This document shows, one piece after another, positions 9,701 to 17,123 of a stretch of DNA of 34,212 nt (positions are counted from its first letter, which is position 1; each line of letters opens with the position of its first letter). A program made the translations under genes and the position numbers. The notes under the pieces are model-generated. The model made no database searches and was not told where the DNA came from. It saw only the letters and a list, made by a program, of their open reading frames with translations. Origin of the DNA: Bacteroidia bacterium (GTDB taxonomy: Bacteria > Bacteroidota > Bacteroidia > Flavobacteriales > Schleiferiaceae); NCBI GenBank assembly GCA_030427285.1, contig JAUHWX010000005.1, positions 1 to 34,212 on the forward strand, written 5' to 3'.

Positions 9701-9939
9701 TCTGATGCTTTCCATACTTTAAACTCCTGCCCATCATATCGGCACAATCCATTATTAGTAGCCATCCATATAAAGCCAAGCTCATCTTCCAGCAAGTAGT
9801 TTACCTCCATACTGGGAAGCCCGAACTGTCTGTTTAAATGATGAAAGGTACGCTGCTGAAGCTGATGACTTTGCCCTTTTGCCATAATAAGAAAAAGGGA
9901 TAGAAAGATAAAGTAGTGCAATCGAGCAAAGGATAACAT
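6784..9939 (-). CDS. Periplasmic-propeller / Y_Y_Y sensor histidine kinase (HisKA_3 type)
   Basis: 1051 aa from the ATG at 9939, chosen because it puts a signal peptide (MLSFARLHYFIFLSLFLIMAKGQ) at the N-terminus; an in-frame ATG at 10029 would add 30 residues. Residues ~25-700 hold repeated two-component-propeller blades (for example EDELGFIWMATNNGLCRYDG, DSRDWLWFGGEDGLYV, DTKRKIWLSTDLGIARFD). A Y_Y_Y domain follows at ~725-790 (YAFRLLGFADDWIEV, FTNLDPGEYQFEV), one membrane helix at ~797-820, then HisKA_3 with phospho-acceptor H854 in DFHDEAGNKL and a HATPase_c domain (NCAKHA; DDGKGFDL). This resembles the HTCS layout of Bacteroides sensors but the regulator is a separate protein (6125-6757). 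Such sensors often detect glycans or other periplasmic ligands; no polysaccharide-use genes are visible here. Confidence 0.93.
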   Translation of the reverse strand: MLSFARLHYFIFLSLFLIMAKGQSHQLQQRTFHHLNRQFGLPSMEVNYLLEDELGFIWMATNNGLCRYDGQEFKVWKASDSIQGGLKSSIIISLTYDKRGWIWANTEHGGLSALDPKRNEWYHWGLDTTMANGFKYNSPATVYSAEDGSIWCSSMWYLHHITQTDSGFSFESYEMALFPDLEKPLMVIYDIVEEPNSDNLWLATGRGLVGFNKTEKRFLYSPKQLENNDPAGITRLLISQKGYLYAGLYDGGMARIHVADIAPGYEFQAMEDVPQGFVKHRPRQISQAKSGEIFVAGHGIFKLDETHSTYTTEWYYKIPNLPNSLPHNIIKHVLKDRAGNWWVASHNGVGVYYPSAPNFQVINSQTLGDKGFDDRIYRIYKDSRDWLWFGGEDGLYVRKSENTTPQKIVLEGNQPGEAGFLAGIDEDSNGHLWVAVAPYIYNINPLDLSFEQIRVEYPRPELNNLFLMNLKVDQHGTVFVPGIGGIPFYEGAQKSWDNYKPAYASYFYGFGFLGNHHYATADNAFLYTINRQEATMEIVDKDGFGKENKQPYLQGIKNFILEDSVAYISQQERFLSYDFRTNVWSEYTEANGLPGGRLLGLAIDTKRKIWLSTDLGIARFDPITERIEILALGDDIPVSQFNSRAAWAGDGRVYFGSNNGVVHFSEDALKGNGYLSPVYITDISIFNKSVAVSSSNASGGISVAPEYLKRLTLQPNQNMVSLQFAALNYHGASQNKYAFRLLGFADDWIEVDHTNEATFTNLDPGEYQFEVKTANSSGKWSPELATLIIEVLPPWYETWWAVLLFAFGVFMIVFSMWRLRLQAVRERMLAETRVEKARESEREEFRKRSAADFHDEAGNKLTKINLFTTLAREQENGNPELNNYLFKIEQNIKELSAGMRDFLWVMDPTRDSLFDTISRLKTFGESMFGDTHTEFRISGLRESYHKIPLSMDVRRAIMQIFKEGMNNCAKHACAKSLVLHVSLQNQKLSLCLEDDGKGFDLNLQKEGSYGREIMMERAVKIGASLQILSIQGKGTKLCLDYKIPQMSNAAS

Positions 9940-10298
9940 AGCGTTGGTTTGGTTGTAATGAAAATACCAATTTAACATTGCATATTCAAAGTTTATTACC
10001 CCATGGCTAAAGTCAACCGGGTATAACACTATAATTCCATAGGTTTTTAAAAAATAAAATAGCGCGTGTTTTTTGTTGAAACCGGTAACTTTCAGGTTTT
10101 TGGACCCATGATGCTGATTTTTACTTACCTATATAGTGTGAGGCATGTTCGCTTAAGGTGATTTTGAGAATTTGAGTCTTTTAAAGGTAATAGTCCGCTA
10201 TTTTTTCTTCAAAAGATACTATCTACTCAGTTGTGCTTTTATCCATACCCAACTTTTCTGTCATTGCCCAATAATTGTATAACCCAAAATCATTCAAA
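9940..10298. other. 359-bp intergenic region between divergent genes
   Basis: It separates the sensor kinase (minus) from the 44-codon gene (plus). A weak terminator-like hairpin aatag-tccg-ctatt followed by T's lies at 10189-10206. Promoters for both flanking genes are expected, but no full TAnnTTTG element was found. No gene recognised. Confidence 0.5.
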
Positions 10299-10433
10299 AT
10301 GAAAACTTACAATGTAATTGCAGCCCTTGTGGTCGGCTCAGTTTTGCTGGCCTCTGAGTGCCAGTGTGATAATGGCGATGAGCCTGATGACAGACCCACT
10401 GATGAAATGGTAATGATAAATACTTTTGAATAA
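10299..10433 (+). CDS. 44-aa secreted small protein with acidic tail
   Basis: The frame starts at ATG 10299 and ends at TAA 10431-10433. It encodes a short Lys-bearing start (MKTY), a hydrophobic helix (NVIAALVVGSVLLAS), then ECQCDNGDEPDDRPTDE with two cysteines and eight acidic residues. This is the shape of a signal peptide or membrane anchor plus a small acidic extracellular part. The residue before the first Cys is Glu, so a canonical lipobox is absent, although a divergent lipoprotein remains possible. The leader is A-rich (cattcaaaatg) and an intrinsic terminator follows 27 bp after the stop. The isolated promoter-gene-terminator arrangement supports a real gene. Function unknown. Confidence 0.6.
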   Translation: MKTYNVIAALVVGSVLLASECQCDNGDEPDDRPTDEMVMINTFE

Positions 10434-10460
10434 AAGTTAGAACTTCAAACCATCAAAAAG

Positions 10461-10489
10461 ATCCTATGAGAGAATTGTAGGATTTTTTT
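10461..10489 (+). terminator. Rho-independent terminator of the 44-codon gene
   Basis: atccta (10461-10466) pairs with taggat (10478-10483), followed by a run of seven T's through 10489. The stem is short, extended imperfectly by the A-tract before it pairing with the T-run. Confidence 0.65.
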
Positions 10490-10733
10490 ATGCCGTTTCA
10501 CCTGACCTAATTAGCCTCAACTTAAAAACTTTTTCTTTTCTGGAATACTAAGCTTTTGTATAAAAAGTAGTGTGACTCAATAACTATGGGATTGATCCCT
10601 CAACACTTATAAATAAATTTGATCCCTGCCCCCATATTTGCGCAGGTATTTTTTTTTAATGTGCCAGGTCATAACGTAGAAACGGAAGGCTATATCCTCA
10701 AAAGTATGAACCGGAAAATAAAGTGTATCAAAT
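10490..10733. other. Intergenic region after the small gene, convergent with the DyP operon
   Basis: No gene was recognised. The 9-mer ttgatccct occurs at 10592-10600 and 10619-10627. A T-run at 10650-10659 follows the GC-rich segment ccctgcccccatatttgcgc. No clear terminator for the minus-strand operon ending at 10734 was found. Confidence 0.4.
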
Positions 10734-11276
10734 TTATTCTTTCACCTGATTAAGGCAATTAAGGATATATGAACGTGTTTTATCTGCTTCTAATAGAGTT
10801 TTATCAACTGCATCTAATAACCTTGGTTCATCTTCACACTCTTCCTTGAGTTCCTCACGAATAGAAATGAGCATCTTCTCGGTTTTTCGCAATCTGCCTC
10901 TGATGGCCTCAGCCCTATTAATTTCTATTTGCTTCACCAAGCCCAGTAGCCAGCCTCCCCAAAGCACAACGGCTATAAGTAGGAGAAATGGCAGTGAAAG
11001 CAGAAAGGTCATAATGACCCCTACCCCCGCCTTATCCGCATCAAAGTCTTCACCGGCATCAGCACGATAGGCCAGGTAGGAATGCCCCGGCCCTTCAAGT
11101 GGCCAAAAGGTTTTGTCTGTTATCCACTCTAGGGCCTGCCAGACTTTTTGTTGGCTGCCTTCAGCGTATTTAGCATAATACCCAATGCGCGAAGAAATGG
11201 TATTATCGGGGTTGCCCCCGGCTATGGCATTGAGCAATTGATCAACGCCAATGAAGAGTGGACGAAAGTAGGCCAT
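10734..11276 (-). CDS. Uncharacterised membrane-anchored protein, last gene of the DyP operon
   Basis: 180 aa without a signal peptide. The N-terminal ~95 residues are soluble and contain LLNAIAGGNPDNTISSRIGY, a motif that feels conserved (GG-P-D-TISSR) but which I cannot assign to a named domain. One strong membrane helix lies at ~97-119 (FLLSLPFLLLIAVVLWGGWL), followed by a Lys/Glu-rich helical segment with predicted coiled-coil character (RGRLRKTEKMLISIREEL). It starts 6 bp after the stop of the preceding gene, so it is co-transcribed with and possibly translationally coupled to the DyP-containing operon. Function unknown; its topology suggests anchoring or a bridge between compartments. 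Confidence 0.75.
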   Translation of the reverse strand: MAYFRPLFIGVDQLLNAIAGGNPDNTISSRIGYYAKYAEGSQQKVWQALEWITDKTFWPLEGPGHSYLAYRADAGEDFDADKAGVGVIMTFLLSLPFLLLIAVVLWGGWLLGLVKQIEINRAEAIRGRLRKTEKMLISIREELKEECEDEPRLLDAVDKTLLEADKTRSYILNCLNQVKE

Positions 11277-11282
11277 GGTCGT

Positions 11283-11801
11283 TTATTGAGTGACAGTAAA
11301 CTTATATTCTGCTTTTAGCGAAGATAATTTAGATTTTCGAGTAACCTTAACGTAAAATATATCTGGTAGATCTTTAGTCACCTTTACAAAACATGAGTTG
11401 CTAAATGCACCGTCCGTGTGCTCATTAATACTATCATATGATTTAGCTAATGACACTGAAAAAAGAGACTTCTGAAAATCATCACTTTCGTAAATATCAA
11501 TTTTGAAATTAGCAAAGGAAGTTGCTCCTATGGTTTCTCCTTCTACAAATATCTGAATATATGGCTTGAAGGCTTTTTTGTACAACTTTTCATTGTATAG
11601 TTCTGCATAGTATACTGACTGATACCCTATTAAAACCTTTTGGCCAGCAGTTGAGGTATTTCGCTTTACAAGACTTCCGTATAAAGTGTATTCCTTTTCT
11701 CCTGTGTAGTATGATAAGTCTTCGGTGTTAATTTGACCAAAAACCATTTGTACAAAACCTAGCATCAACACAAGTGTGCTTATATTTTTATAATTGGTCA
11801 T
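11283..11801 (-). CDS. Uncharacterised exported protein, fourth gene of the DyP operon
   Basis: 172 aa. A signal peptide is clear: basic start MTNYKN, hydrophobic STLVLMLGFVQMVFG, likely cleavage before QINTED. The mature ~148 residues look beta-rich (EYTLYGSLVKR, VLIGYQSVYYAEL, YIQIFVEGETIG, IFYVKVTRKSKLSS), with one cysteine near SNSCFVKV. No T9SS tail and no lipobox, so it should be periplasmic. No family recognised. It is separated from the previous gene by only 2 bp and from the next by 6 bp, so it is firmly part of the operon. Confidence 0.75.
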   Translation of the reverse strand: MTNYKNISTLVLMLGFVQMVFGQINTEDLSYYTGEKEYTLYGSLVKRNTSTAGQKVLIGYQSVYYAELYNEKLYKKAFKPYIQIFVEGETIGATSFANFKIDIYESDDFQKSLFSVSLAKSYDSINEHTDGAFSNSCFVKVTKDLPDIFYVKVTRKSKLSSLKAEYKFTVTQ

Positions 11802-11803
11802 AA

Positions 11804-13324
11804 TCAGTTTATTTCTATTCTAGAACCGATAGCGTAAGAAAGACTTAGAAAAATGGATGGTTTCAACACCTTGGTGGTTACTCCCTCATCAAAATCTGCT
11901 ACCCTGTAGGTATTATCCAGTTTGTAGGCCTCATTGAGCCTTTCTACACGGTGAAATGAAACTCCGCCACTAAACATGAATTTTTGACGTTTACCCAGTA
12001 TCAGCGAAGGGCCGGTATACAGACTAAAGTTTGCATTGTCAATTGAGGTAAATCCTGCTCCAACGCCTAGCATCCAACCCCAGTTTACATCTCGTCCGCT
12101 CCGCTTGTATGCATGTATCATTGCTGCAATACCAGGCCTTACAGCATCGTTTACCTCTCGCTGCTTCAGAGTTCCTGCACTGTCCAATCCCATTATTACC
12201 TCATTAGAGTCTTTTAAATTATTTCTCTGTAAAAAGAAAGAGTGATCCAAAGCACCTTTTGTAAATGACAGTGTTGGCCCTACGCTAAAGTCTGCCTTCC
12301 ATCCTCCTTTACCTGGTATTTCGATTTTGAACTCAAATGCTTGCTCTATAGGCTGCAAATCATTTACTTCAAGAGGAACTATCGCAACTTTAATTTCTAC
12401 ATAATCACCATCCATTTGTATGGGAGGTGATGAAGCCTCAAAGTTACTCTTGTTGCGAAGTCCTTCCTGAAGAGTAATGACATCGTCTATATAGGTCAAA
12501 AAGTCATCTTCATTAATTTTATGATAGCCCTCATCAATTGAGCTTTCAGCGGCTTTTATTCTTTCCAATGCCGTTTTTGCCAACTTTGCTTCATTTGTAG
12601 GCACCATTTTTTTTACCTTTTTTCCTTTATCATTTTTCTCTTCCACCTCTTCTGTTTCCTTGCTTAAATTTTCTGCCAATCTTTCGGCTTCAGCATATAG
12701 GTGCTCCACACTGGTATAGTATGAAACGAACTCCAAATAATCTTCTCGCAATCTATTTTCATTCAGCAATCGGGGTAACTTGGCTTCCATTTCGCGCTGC
12801 TTATTCCATTTTTGTTTAGAATAATTTATCAATACCATTCGGGTAAATTTCACATCTGCCATTTTGCTAGCGAGCTTGCTGTAGGCTTCACAGGCTTCTG
12901 CCAAATCTTTCATCACCTTTTTAAAAGCCAATACCTCGGGAGTTCCTGAAGGAAAAAAACCACCCGCCTGAGCCTCCAAATCCTTCATATTTTCGTTGGC
13001 GGCATCAATATCTCCCGCTCCCACTTTTGCTTTTTGAGCCGAGCTTGTTACCTCTTCTTTTGGTAATCTAAATAGGGTTTGTAGTTCTGATGGTACAGGA
13101 GTAGCATAATCAATATTTCGCCCTTCTATAAAAACTTGATACCTATACGTGTTAATATTGTCAATTTTGAGAATTGCAAAATCACCGTGCTGGATGGGCT
13201 TTATAGAGTTTTTAAATTCACTTACATCAAACTCTGATTTTTTACTGAAGTCAAATGTAATTTGGCTGAAAGCCATTGTAGCGCATAGCATCATTAAGCT
13301 AAATAGTTTAAGTCTGGTTTTCAT
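11804..13324 (-). CDS. Uncharacterised exported coiled-coil protein with possible outer-membrane C-terminus, DyP operon
   Basis: 506 aa. Signal peptide MKTRLKLFSLMMLCATMAFS before QITFDFS. A short beta domain (~20-85) is followed by a long charged helical region (~95-300; AERLAENLSKETEEVEEKN, KKMVPTNEAKLAKTALERI) likely to form coiled coils. The last ~165 residues have alternating hydrophobic strands with glycines (GWMLGVGAGFTSI, FSLYTGPSLILG, FMFSGGVSFHRVE) and end in SIFLSLSYAIGSRIEIN, reminiscent of outer-membrane beta-strands, but too few strands for a usual large barrel. It begins 2 bp after the stop of the peroxidase gene. A periplasm-spanning or outer-membrane-attached role is inferred; function is unknown. 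Confidence 0.75.
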   Translation of the reverse strand: MKTRLKLFSLMMLCATMAFSQITFDFSKKSEFDVSEFKNSIKPIQHGDFAILKIDNINTYRYQVFIEGRNIDYATPVPSELQTLFRLPKEEVTSSAQKAKVGAGDIDAANENMKDLEAQAGGFFPSGTPEVLAFKKVMKDLAEACEAYSKLASKMADVKFTRMVLINYSKQKWNKQREMEAKLPRLLNENRLREDYLEFVSYYTSVEHLYAEAERLAENLSKETEEVEEKNDKGKKVKKMVPTNEAKLAKTALERIKAAESSIDEGYHKINEDDFLTYIDDVITLQEGLRNKSNFEASSPPIQMDGDYVEIKVAIVPLEVNDLQPIEQAFEFKIEIPGKGGWKADFSVGPTLSFTKGALDHSFFLQRNNLKDSNEVIMGLDSAGTLKQREVNDAVRPGIAAMIHAYKRSGRDVNWGWMLGVGAGFTSIDNANFSLYTGPSLILGKRQKFMFSGGVSFHRVERLNEAYKLDNTYRVADFDEGVTTKVLKPSIFLSLSYAIGSRIEIN

Positions 13325-13326
13325 GA

Positions 13327-14715
13327 TTATTTGGTTTTAAGTGATTGAATACATGTTATACTGGGTGCATAGAAATAACCTCCCCCGCGCATGCGCACAA
13401 AATCGCTCATGGATTGTGGGCAACTATCTCCATTAATGCCTTTCCACTTTTGTTCAGCTGCTTGGTTGTTGCAATCCGTACGATTCTGCCCTTGGCCTAT
13501 TACGGGGTCAATCCCGGTAAAAGGTTTGGGGAAGTCATTATTATTCACCCAGTTTTTCTGAATAAATTCAAATTGATTTTCGATAGAACTTTGGAAACAC
13601 AGAAAAAGTAATCCTACTCCCCCTTCAGGCTTAAAGTTTAAATTGCCATTTCGACCAATGTCATCATAGGTAATACCTCGCCTTACAATTCTATGAGCAC
13701 GCTCTTCCTCATCAGAAATTCCAAATATTCTGAGATTATCGCCTCTTGGATTTGATTTTCGGATATGAGCATGATAAGGACAGCGCTGTGCATCGGGATC
13801 AGTTTTATAACTAAAGTCGTTGTCAAAACTAGGATCTTCTACATCTATTACGGTACCCAACCTTTCAATAGCCAAACCATTTTCAAATCTTCCTACCATC
13901 ATAGCTCCGGCCATTTCCTCAGCATCGCCAGTAAGACCTAAGCTGTGGGCAAGTAGTGCTTCCTGCTCCTTAAACCTTTTAATATTCTGTTCCAGCTTTC
14001 GGTATACCAAAAAGCTACCATAGCCATTGTATCCCTCTTCTTTTACCAAAACCAAAGAAAGAGAAGCTTCGGGGTTCCAATGCTTTTCAGCTATAGGAAG
14101 CGCTTCCCCATCTTTATCCATAGCTGTAAAATCAGAATAGTAAAACAAGGGCTGACTGATACCGTCAACATATCCAAAATGCTCAATTGCCTGGCCATGT
14201 TCATTTTCCAGCTTTTGTCCTTTTTGGATTGCAATGATTTGAATTTCATCTTTCCAGCTGTCTTCAAAACTTTTTATTGCCACAGAAATGTCCTCTATAT
14301 TATCATCAGCAATGAGCAGTAAAGCATCTATCTTATCATTTTGAAATTGACTTTCCCAGTTTTCAAGTTCAGGATCTCTCAGATTTCTGTTCTCCATTCC
14401 ATCTTCAAATGCTTCTGATTTTGGTAGCCCGTTGATGTTTAAAAATGAAACTCCTTTAGAGCTTAGATACAACCCATAAAAAGTTTGGCTTTCACCCGTT
14501 TGCTTGTAGCTTTCAGAATCTTTTAGTTGTTGGGCTGCAGAAGTAATAGGCAGCATGCCTATGAGATTTTGAACAATGGCTTGACTACCCGTGAATTTTA
14601 AATGCAGTATGCTTTGAAAGTTTCCCCCGTGAGGTCTCAATATATGTCCTTGTATAGTTGATAGTTCGTCTTGAAAGTCTGCTACTTTCAATCTTTTATT
14701 TTGTAAAAAATTCAT
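13327..14715 (-). CDS. DyP-type haem peroxidase
   Basis: 462 aa. Family signatures are clear: the GxxDG motif as FGYVDGISQP with catalytic D184; the proximal haem ligand in CPYHAHIRKSNPRGD, most likely H317; the distal Arg region RIVRRGITY (R342-R346); and GLLFLCFQSSIENQFEFIQ near the C-terminus. The chain ends in RMRGGGYFYAPS plus 11 residues, the normal end of the fold. DyP peroxidases use H2O2 to oxidise dyes, phenols or, in some cases, porphyrins. There is no Tat or Sec signal peptide, so it should be cytoplasmic. Length and the inserted loops fit the longer class of DyPs. It sits second in a five-gene operon: 50 bp after the membrane-protein gene and 2 bp before the coiled-coil exported protein. 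Confidence 0.95.
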   Translation of the reverse strand: MNFLQNKRLKVADFQDELSTIQGHILRPHGGNFQSILHLKFTGSQAIVQNLIGMLPITSAAQQLKDSESYKQTGESQTFYGLYLSSKGVSFLNINGLPKSEAFEDGMENRNLRDPELENWESQFQNDKIDALLLIADDNIEDISVAIKSFEDSWKDEIQIIAIQKGQKLENEHGQAIEHFGYVDGISQPLFYYSDFTAMDKDGEALPIAEKHWNPEASLSLVLVKEEGYNGYGSFLVYRKLEQNIKRFKEQEALLAHSLGLTGDAEEMAGAMMVGRFENGLAIERLGTVIDVEDPSFDNDFSYKTDPDAQRCPYHAHIRKSNPRGDNLRIFGISDEEERAHRIVRRGITYDDIGRNGNLNFKPEGGVGLLFLCFQSSIENQFEFIQKNWVNNNDFPKPFTGIDPVIGQGQNRTDCNNQAAEQKWKGINGDSCPQSMSDFVRMRGGGYFYAPSITCIQSLKTK

Positions 14716-14764
14716 AAGACTTTGTTTTATAATTAAGAGATGGTTAGTGCATTAATCCAAAAGG

Positions 14765-15748
14765 CTATTTGTCTTTTTTGTCATCAATATTGGGATACAC
14801 AGAAGCTTTAAACTGCATAAGCTTGTTTAACAGATCATACCAAAATGGGGCGCCCAAAGAAATTGCGAGGGCCGATAGTAGGCAGCCAATAAAATTTGAA
14901 TAACCTCCGAAAAAATACTTCTCGAAATAGGTACAAGTGCCCTTTTCACCATCACATCGTGATAAGCTAAGTATTTGCTGAGTCTCAAAGGCTTTGGCGC
15001 TTAAGGTCTTATAGGCATCCATCTGCTTTTGTTTGTCGTCTGGCCGGTTCTTTATGTATTCGGCATACGAGTCTGTATTTGCCAATTGCACAAGCTGAGT
15101 TGTAGCTTCATCATCTTGAGAAAGCTTTTGTGTGATAGCCAGAGTATCAACATTGAAAATTGTGGATATTACCAGACCTATTGCGAATAAAATAACTTGT
15201 ACCCTCCTTTTATACCAGCCGATGGATCGAATTGTCATTTCCTTAAACCATAGCTGAAGTCTTTCTTTAAATTTTTCTAAGTCTTGATTAGAATCTTCTA
15301 AGAAAAATTTTAGCTGGTCATAGGTTTCGGCTCCAATTTTATCCCTTTGGGTGGGATCGTTTAAAAAGGCAATTACATTGTCGGCAATACTTCTTTGGCC
15401 TTTACCAATTACTGATATTAGAGCTTCCACAAATATTTCTGGTGAGACAGCTGAAGGTTTAGAAAAATAAGAGCCACTGCTAAGATTTTTAATAATGTGT
15501 GATTTGTAAAAGCTACGGGCCAAACTGCCGGATTCACCTATGTATTTTCCAGAAATGAAAGCTTTGATTGCGCGAGTCCCCTTAAACTCTTCATCTGATA
15601 GCATTCTTATTACTACAATCTTGAGGTTGCGAGCCCTAAACCCAAGGTTAGTGGCTATAATTTCCATAAGAATGGTGGCTAATAAACTATAGGTGAGGTA
15701 TATAAATACCAGTCCTATAAAAATATCTAAAGGTGTGCTTCCGGTCAT
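14765..15748 (-). CDS. Uncharacterised inner-membrane protein, first gene of the DyP operon
   Basis: 327 aa from the ATG at 15748. The frame also has an ATG at 15847, but the extra 33 residues are not hydrophobic and 15748 places the first membrane helix properly at the N-terminus (LDIFIGLVFIYLTYSLLATI). The following RARNLK marks the cytoplasmic side, then a soluble helical region (~50-185), a second helix (VQVILFAIGLVISTIFN), a ~75-residue charged loop with two Cys (SRCDGEKGTC) that may be extracytoplasmic, a third helix (FIGCLLSALAISLGAPFWY) and a cytoplasmic tail. The segment GAPFWYDLLNKL looks like a conserved family signature, but the family has no assigned function that I know. It likely docks the operon's products to the inner membrane. 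Confidence 0.78.
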   Translation of the reverse strand: MTGSTPLDIFIGLVFIYLTYSLLATILMEIIATNLGFRARNLKIVVIRMLSDEEFKGTRAIKAFISGKYIGESGSLARSFYKSHIIKNLSSGSYFSKPSAVSPEIFVEALISVIGKGQRSIADNVIAFLNDPTQRDKIGAETYDQLKFFLEDSNQDLEKFKERLQLWFKEMTIRSIGWYKRRVQVILFAIGLVISTIFNVDTLAITQKLSQDDEATTQLVQLANTDSYAEYIKNRPDDKQKQMDAYKTLSAKAFETQQILSLSRCDGEKGTCTYFEKYFFGGYSNFIGCLLSALAISLGAPFWYDLLNKLMQFKASVYPNIDDKKDK

Positions 15749-15974
15749 AATTTGAGATTTTATCAGGGCTTCATTTATAGGTCCAATACACCCTTTGGTT
15801 AAGTGATATAAAGGTGATACACCCCAATGCCATAGACAAGAGGACAAAGCCTGAATGCCCGATAGGAAAAACCCTGTAGCCTAAATGAGGATAATGCCTG
15901 AGAATGGAAAGCAGTGGCAAATTCATTTGATTAATCCTCTACTTTTAAAGTCTTAACCAATAAAATTTAAAATT

Positions 15975-16406
15975 ATGGGAGCTTATTTTGATGTAGCACT
16001 AGATCACGAACTGACCTATGAAATACTTGCACCTACTACAGATGCTAAGGAGATGATTGCGCAGTACCATCAGCATTCTCAAAGATTAAAATCAAAAGAT
16101 AGTGCTGGAAATGAAACCACAATGAACGGTCTGATATTAAAAAAGGATGACCTTGAAGCCTTGTTAGGCATTGATGCAGGAACTTCTCCAACCTCTGCTG
16201 ATAAGTTTATAATAATGTTTGCCGTGAGTAAAAGAGACATTGACGACAATGTGATGCCATTGAATAAACGTAGGCTGACCACTATTCTGGCACCAATTAT
16301 TGGAGACTCCATTCAAACTGGTAATTTGCGAAATGTATTCGATCCCTGCCCTGACCGATGCAATCAGAATATAATAGACGATTACAACGCAAAATTCCCT
16401 CATTAA
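15975..16406 (+). CDS. Unknown soluble protein, divergent from the DyP operon
   Basis: 143 aa, no signal peptide or membrane helix. Sequence is unremarkable, with two cysteines in FDPCPDRCNQN near the end. No family recognised. It starts 226 bp from the divergent DyP operon, so shared regulation is possible. A possible -7 element TACTTTTA (15940-15947) lacks a well-spaced TTG. A strong intrinsic terminator (16451-16480) lies 45 bp after its stop codon. The leader aaaatttaaaattatg is A/T-rich, as for other starts here. The coding frame has good codon content, and the antisense frames over it are shadows. Confidence 0.7.
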   Translation: MGAYFDVALDHELTYEILAPTTDAKEMIAQYHQHSQRLKSKDSAGNETTMNGLILKKDDLEALLGIDAGTSPTSADKFIIMFAVSKRDIDDNVMPLNKRRLTTILAPIIGDSIQTGNLRNVFDPCPDRCNQNIIDDYNAKFPH

Positions 16407-16430
16407 ATAATTGTGCCTTATATACTGAAT

Positions 16431-17123
16431 ATGATGGAGTTAATTATTTTACCCGGAGTGATCTTTACTCCGGGTTTTTTGGCTTATTCACTTTTACTTT
16501 TAGCCATTATTTTGGTTGGTTTTTTTAATTTCAATAAGCTATCAAAGCCTTATAAAGTGCTGGTAGTAATGATAACTTTAATCTTTATATCAGAACTCAC
16601 CGGAAAATTTCTGCAAGCTAGAGTTGATACAAACTCCCCTGCTTATCATGTTTCTCTATTCATACAGCATATTTGCTTTGGTTTACTTTTTTATTATCTC
16701 ATCCCACTGACAAATAAATTAAGGGCCTTCATTCTAATATTGGGTTTTACTTTAGCATTGACAGCTATCCTCACAGGACTGTTTTATCAAGGTCTATTTA
16801 CTTTTCCTTCTATAAGCGCTTCACTACTTAGCGTATTTGTTTCTGTATGTTCTATTTACCTCTTCTACTCCATGATAAAAAGCCCTGTAAACACTCCTCT
16901 TCTAAAACAAGCTTGGTTTTGGTTTGCCAGTGGAAGTCTTTTCTTCTACTCCATTACTTTTTTTGTATTGGGTTATTTTAAGTTGTTGCTCGAGTCACCC
17001 TCTCCTGTACCAGACTGGTGCTATGATTTGCTTCATTTCGCTAATTTTGTATTATATGGCTGCTACCTAACTACAATAATCTTAGCTGCTAAATCCAAAC
17101 TACCAACCCATGAACCCCGATAG
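16431..17123 (+). CDS. Seven-helix membrane protein, probable sensor partner of the downstream kinase
   Basis: 230 aa from the ATG at 16431; a GTG at 16413 and a second ATG at 16434 are alternatives. Seven hydrophobic helices can be counted: LAYSLLLLAIILVGFF, VLVVMITLIFISEL, FIQHICFGLLFYYLIPL, FILILGFTLALTAILTG, ASLLSVFVSVCSIYLFY, FWFASGSLFFYSITFFVLG and FANFVLYGCYLTTIILAA. Little sequence lies outside the membrane. It overlaps the kinase gene by 14 bp. The kinase has only one helix and no sensor domain, so this protein may be its signal-sensing part. A terminator-like hairpin lies within codons 7-17, which either constrains the true start or attenuates expression. No named family assigned. 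Confidence 0.8.
   Translation: MMELIILPGVIFTPGFLAYSLLLLAIILVGFFNFNKLSKPYKVLVVMITLIFISELTGKFLQARVDTNSPAYHVSLFIQHICFGLLFYYLIPLTNKLRAFILILGFTLALTAILTGLFYQGLFTFPSISASLLSVFVSVCSIYLFYSMIKSPVNTPLLKQAWFWFASGSLFFYSITFFVLGYFKLLLESPSPVPDWCYDLLHFANFVLYGCYLTTIILAAKSKLPTHEPR
16451..16480 (+). terminator. Strong intrinsic terminator inside the 5' end of the membrane-protein gene
   Basis: acccggagt (16451-16459) and actccgggt (16467-16475) form a perfect 9-bp stem with a 7-nt loop, followed directly by T's to 16480. It is 45 bp past the stop of the gene ending at 16406, but 20 bp inside the next reading frame. Confidence 0.8.

Noticed and set aside
13327-13370. Possible encapsulin cargo-loading tail at the DyP C-terminus (IQSLKTK)
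   Set aside because: It directly follows the APS strand that ends the DyP fold, so there is no extension linker, and no encapsulin shell gene is in the window.
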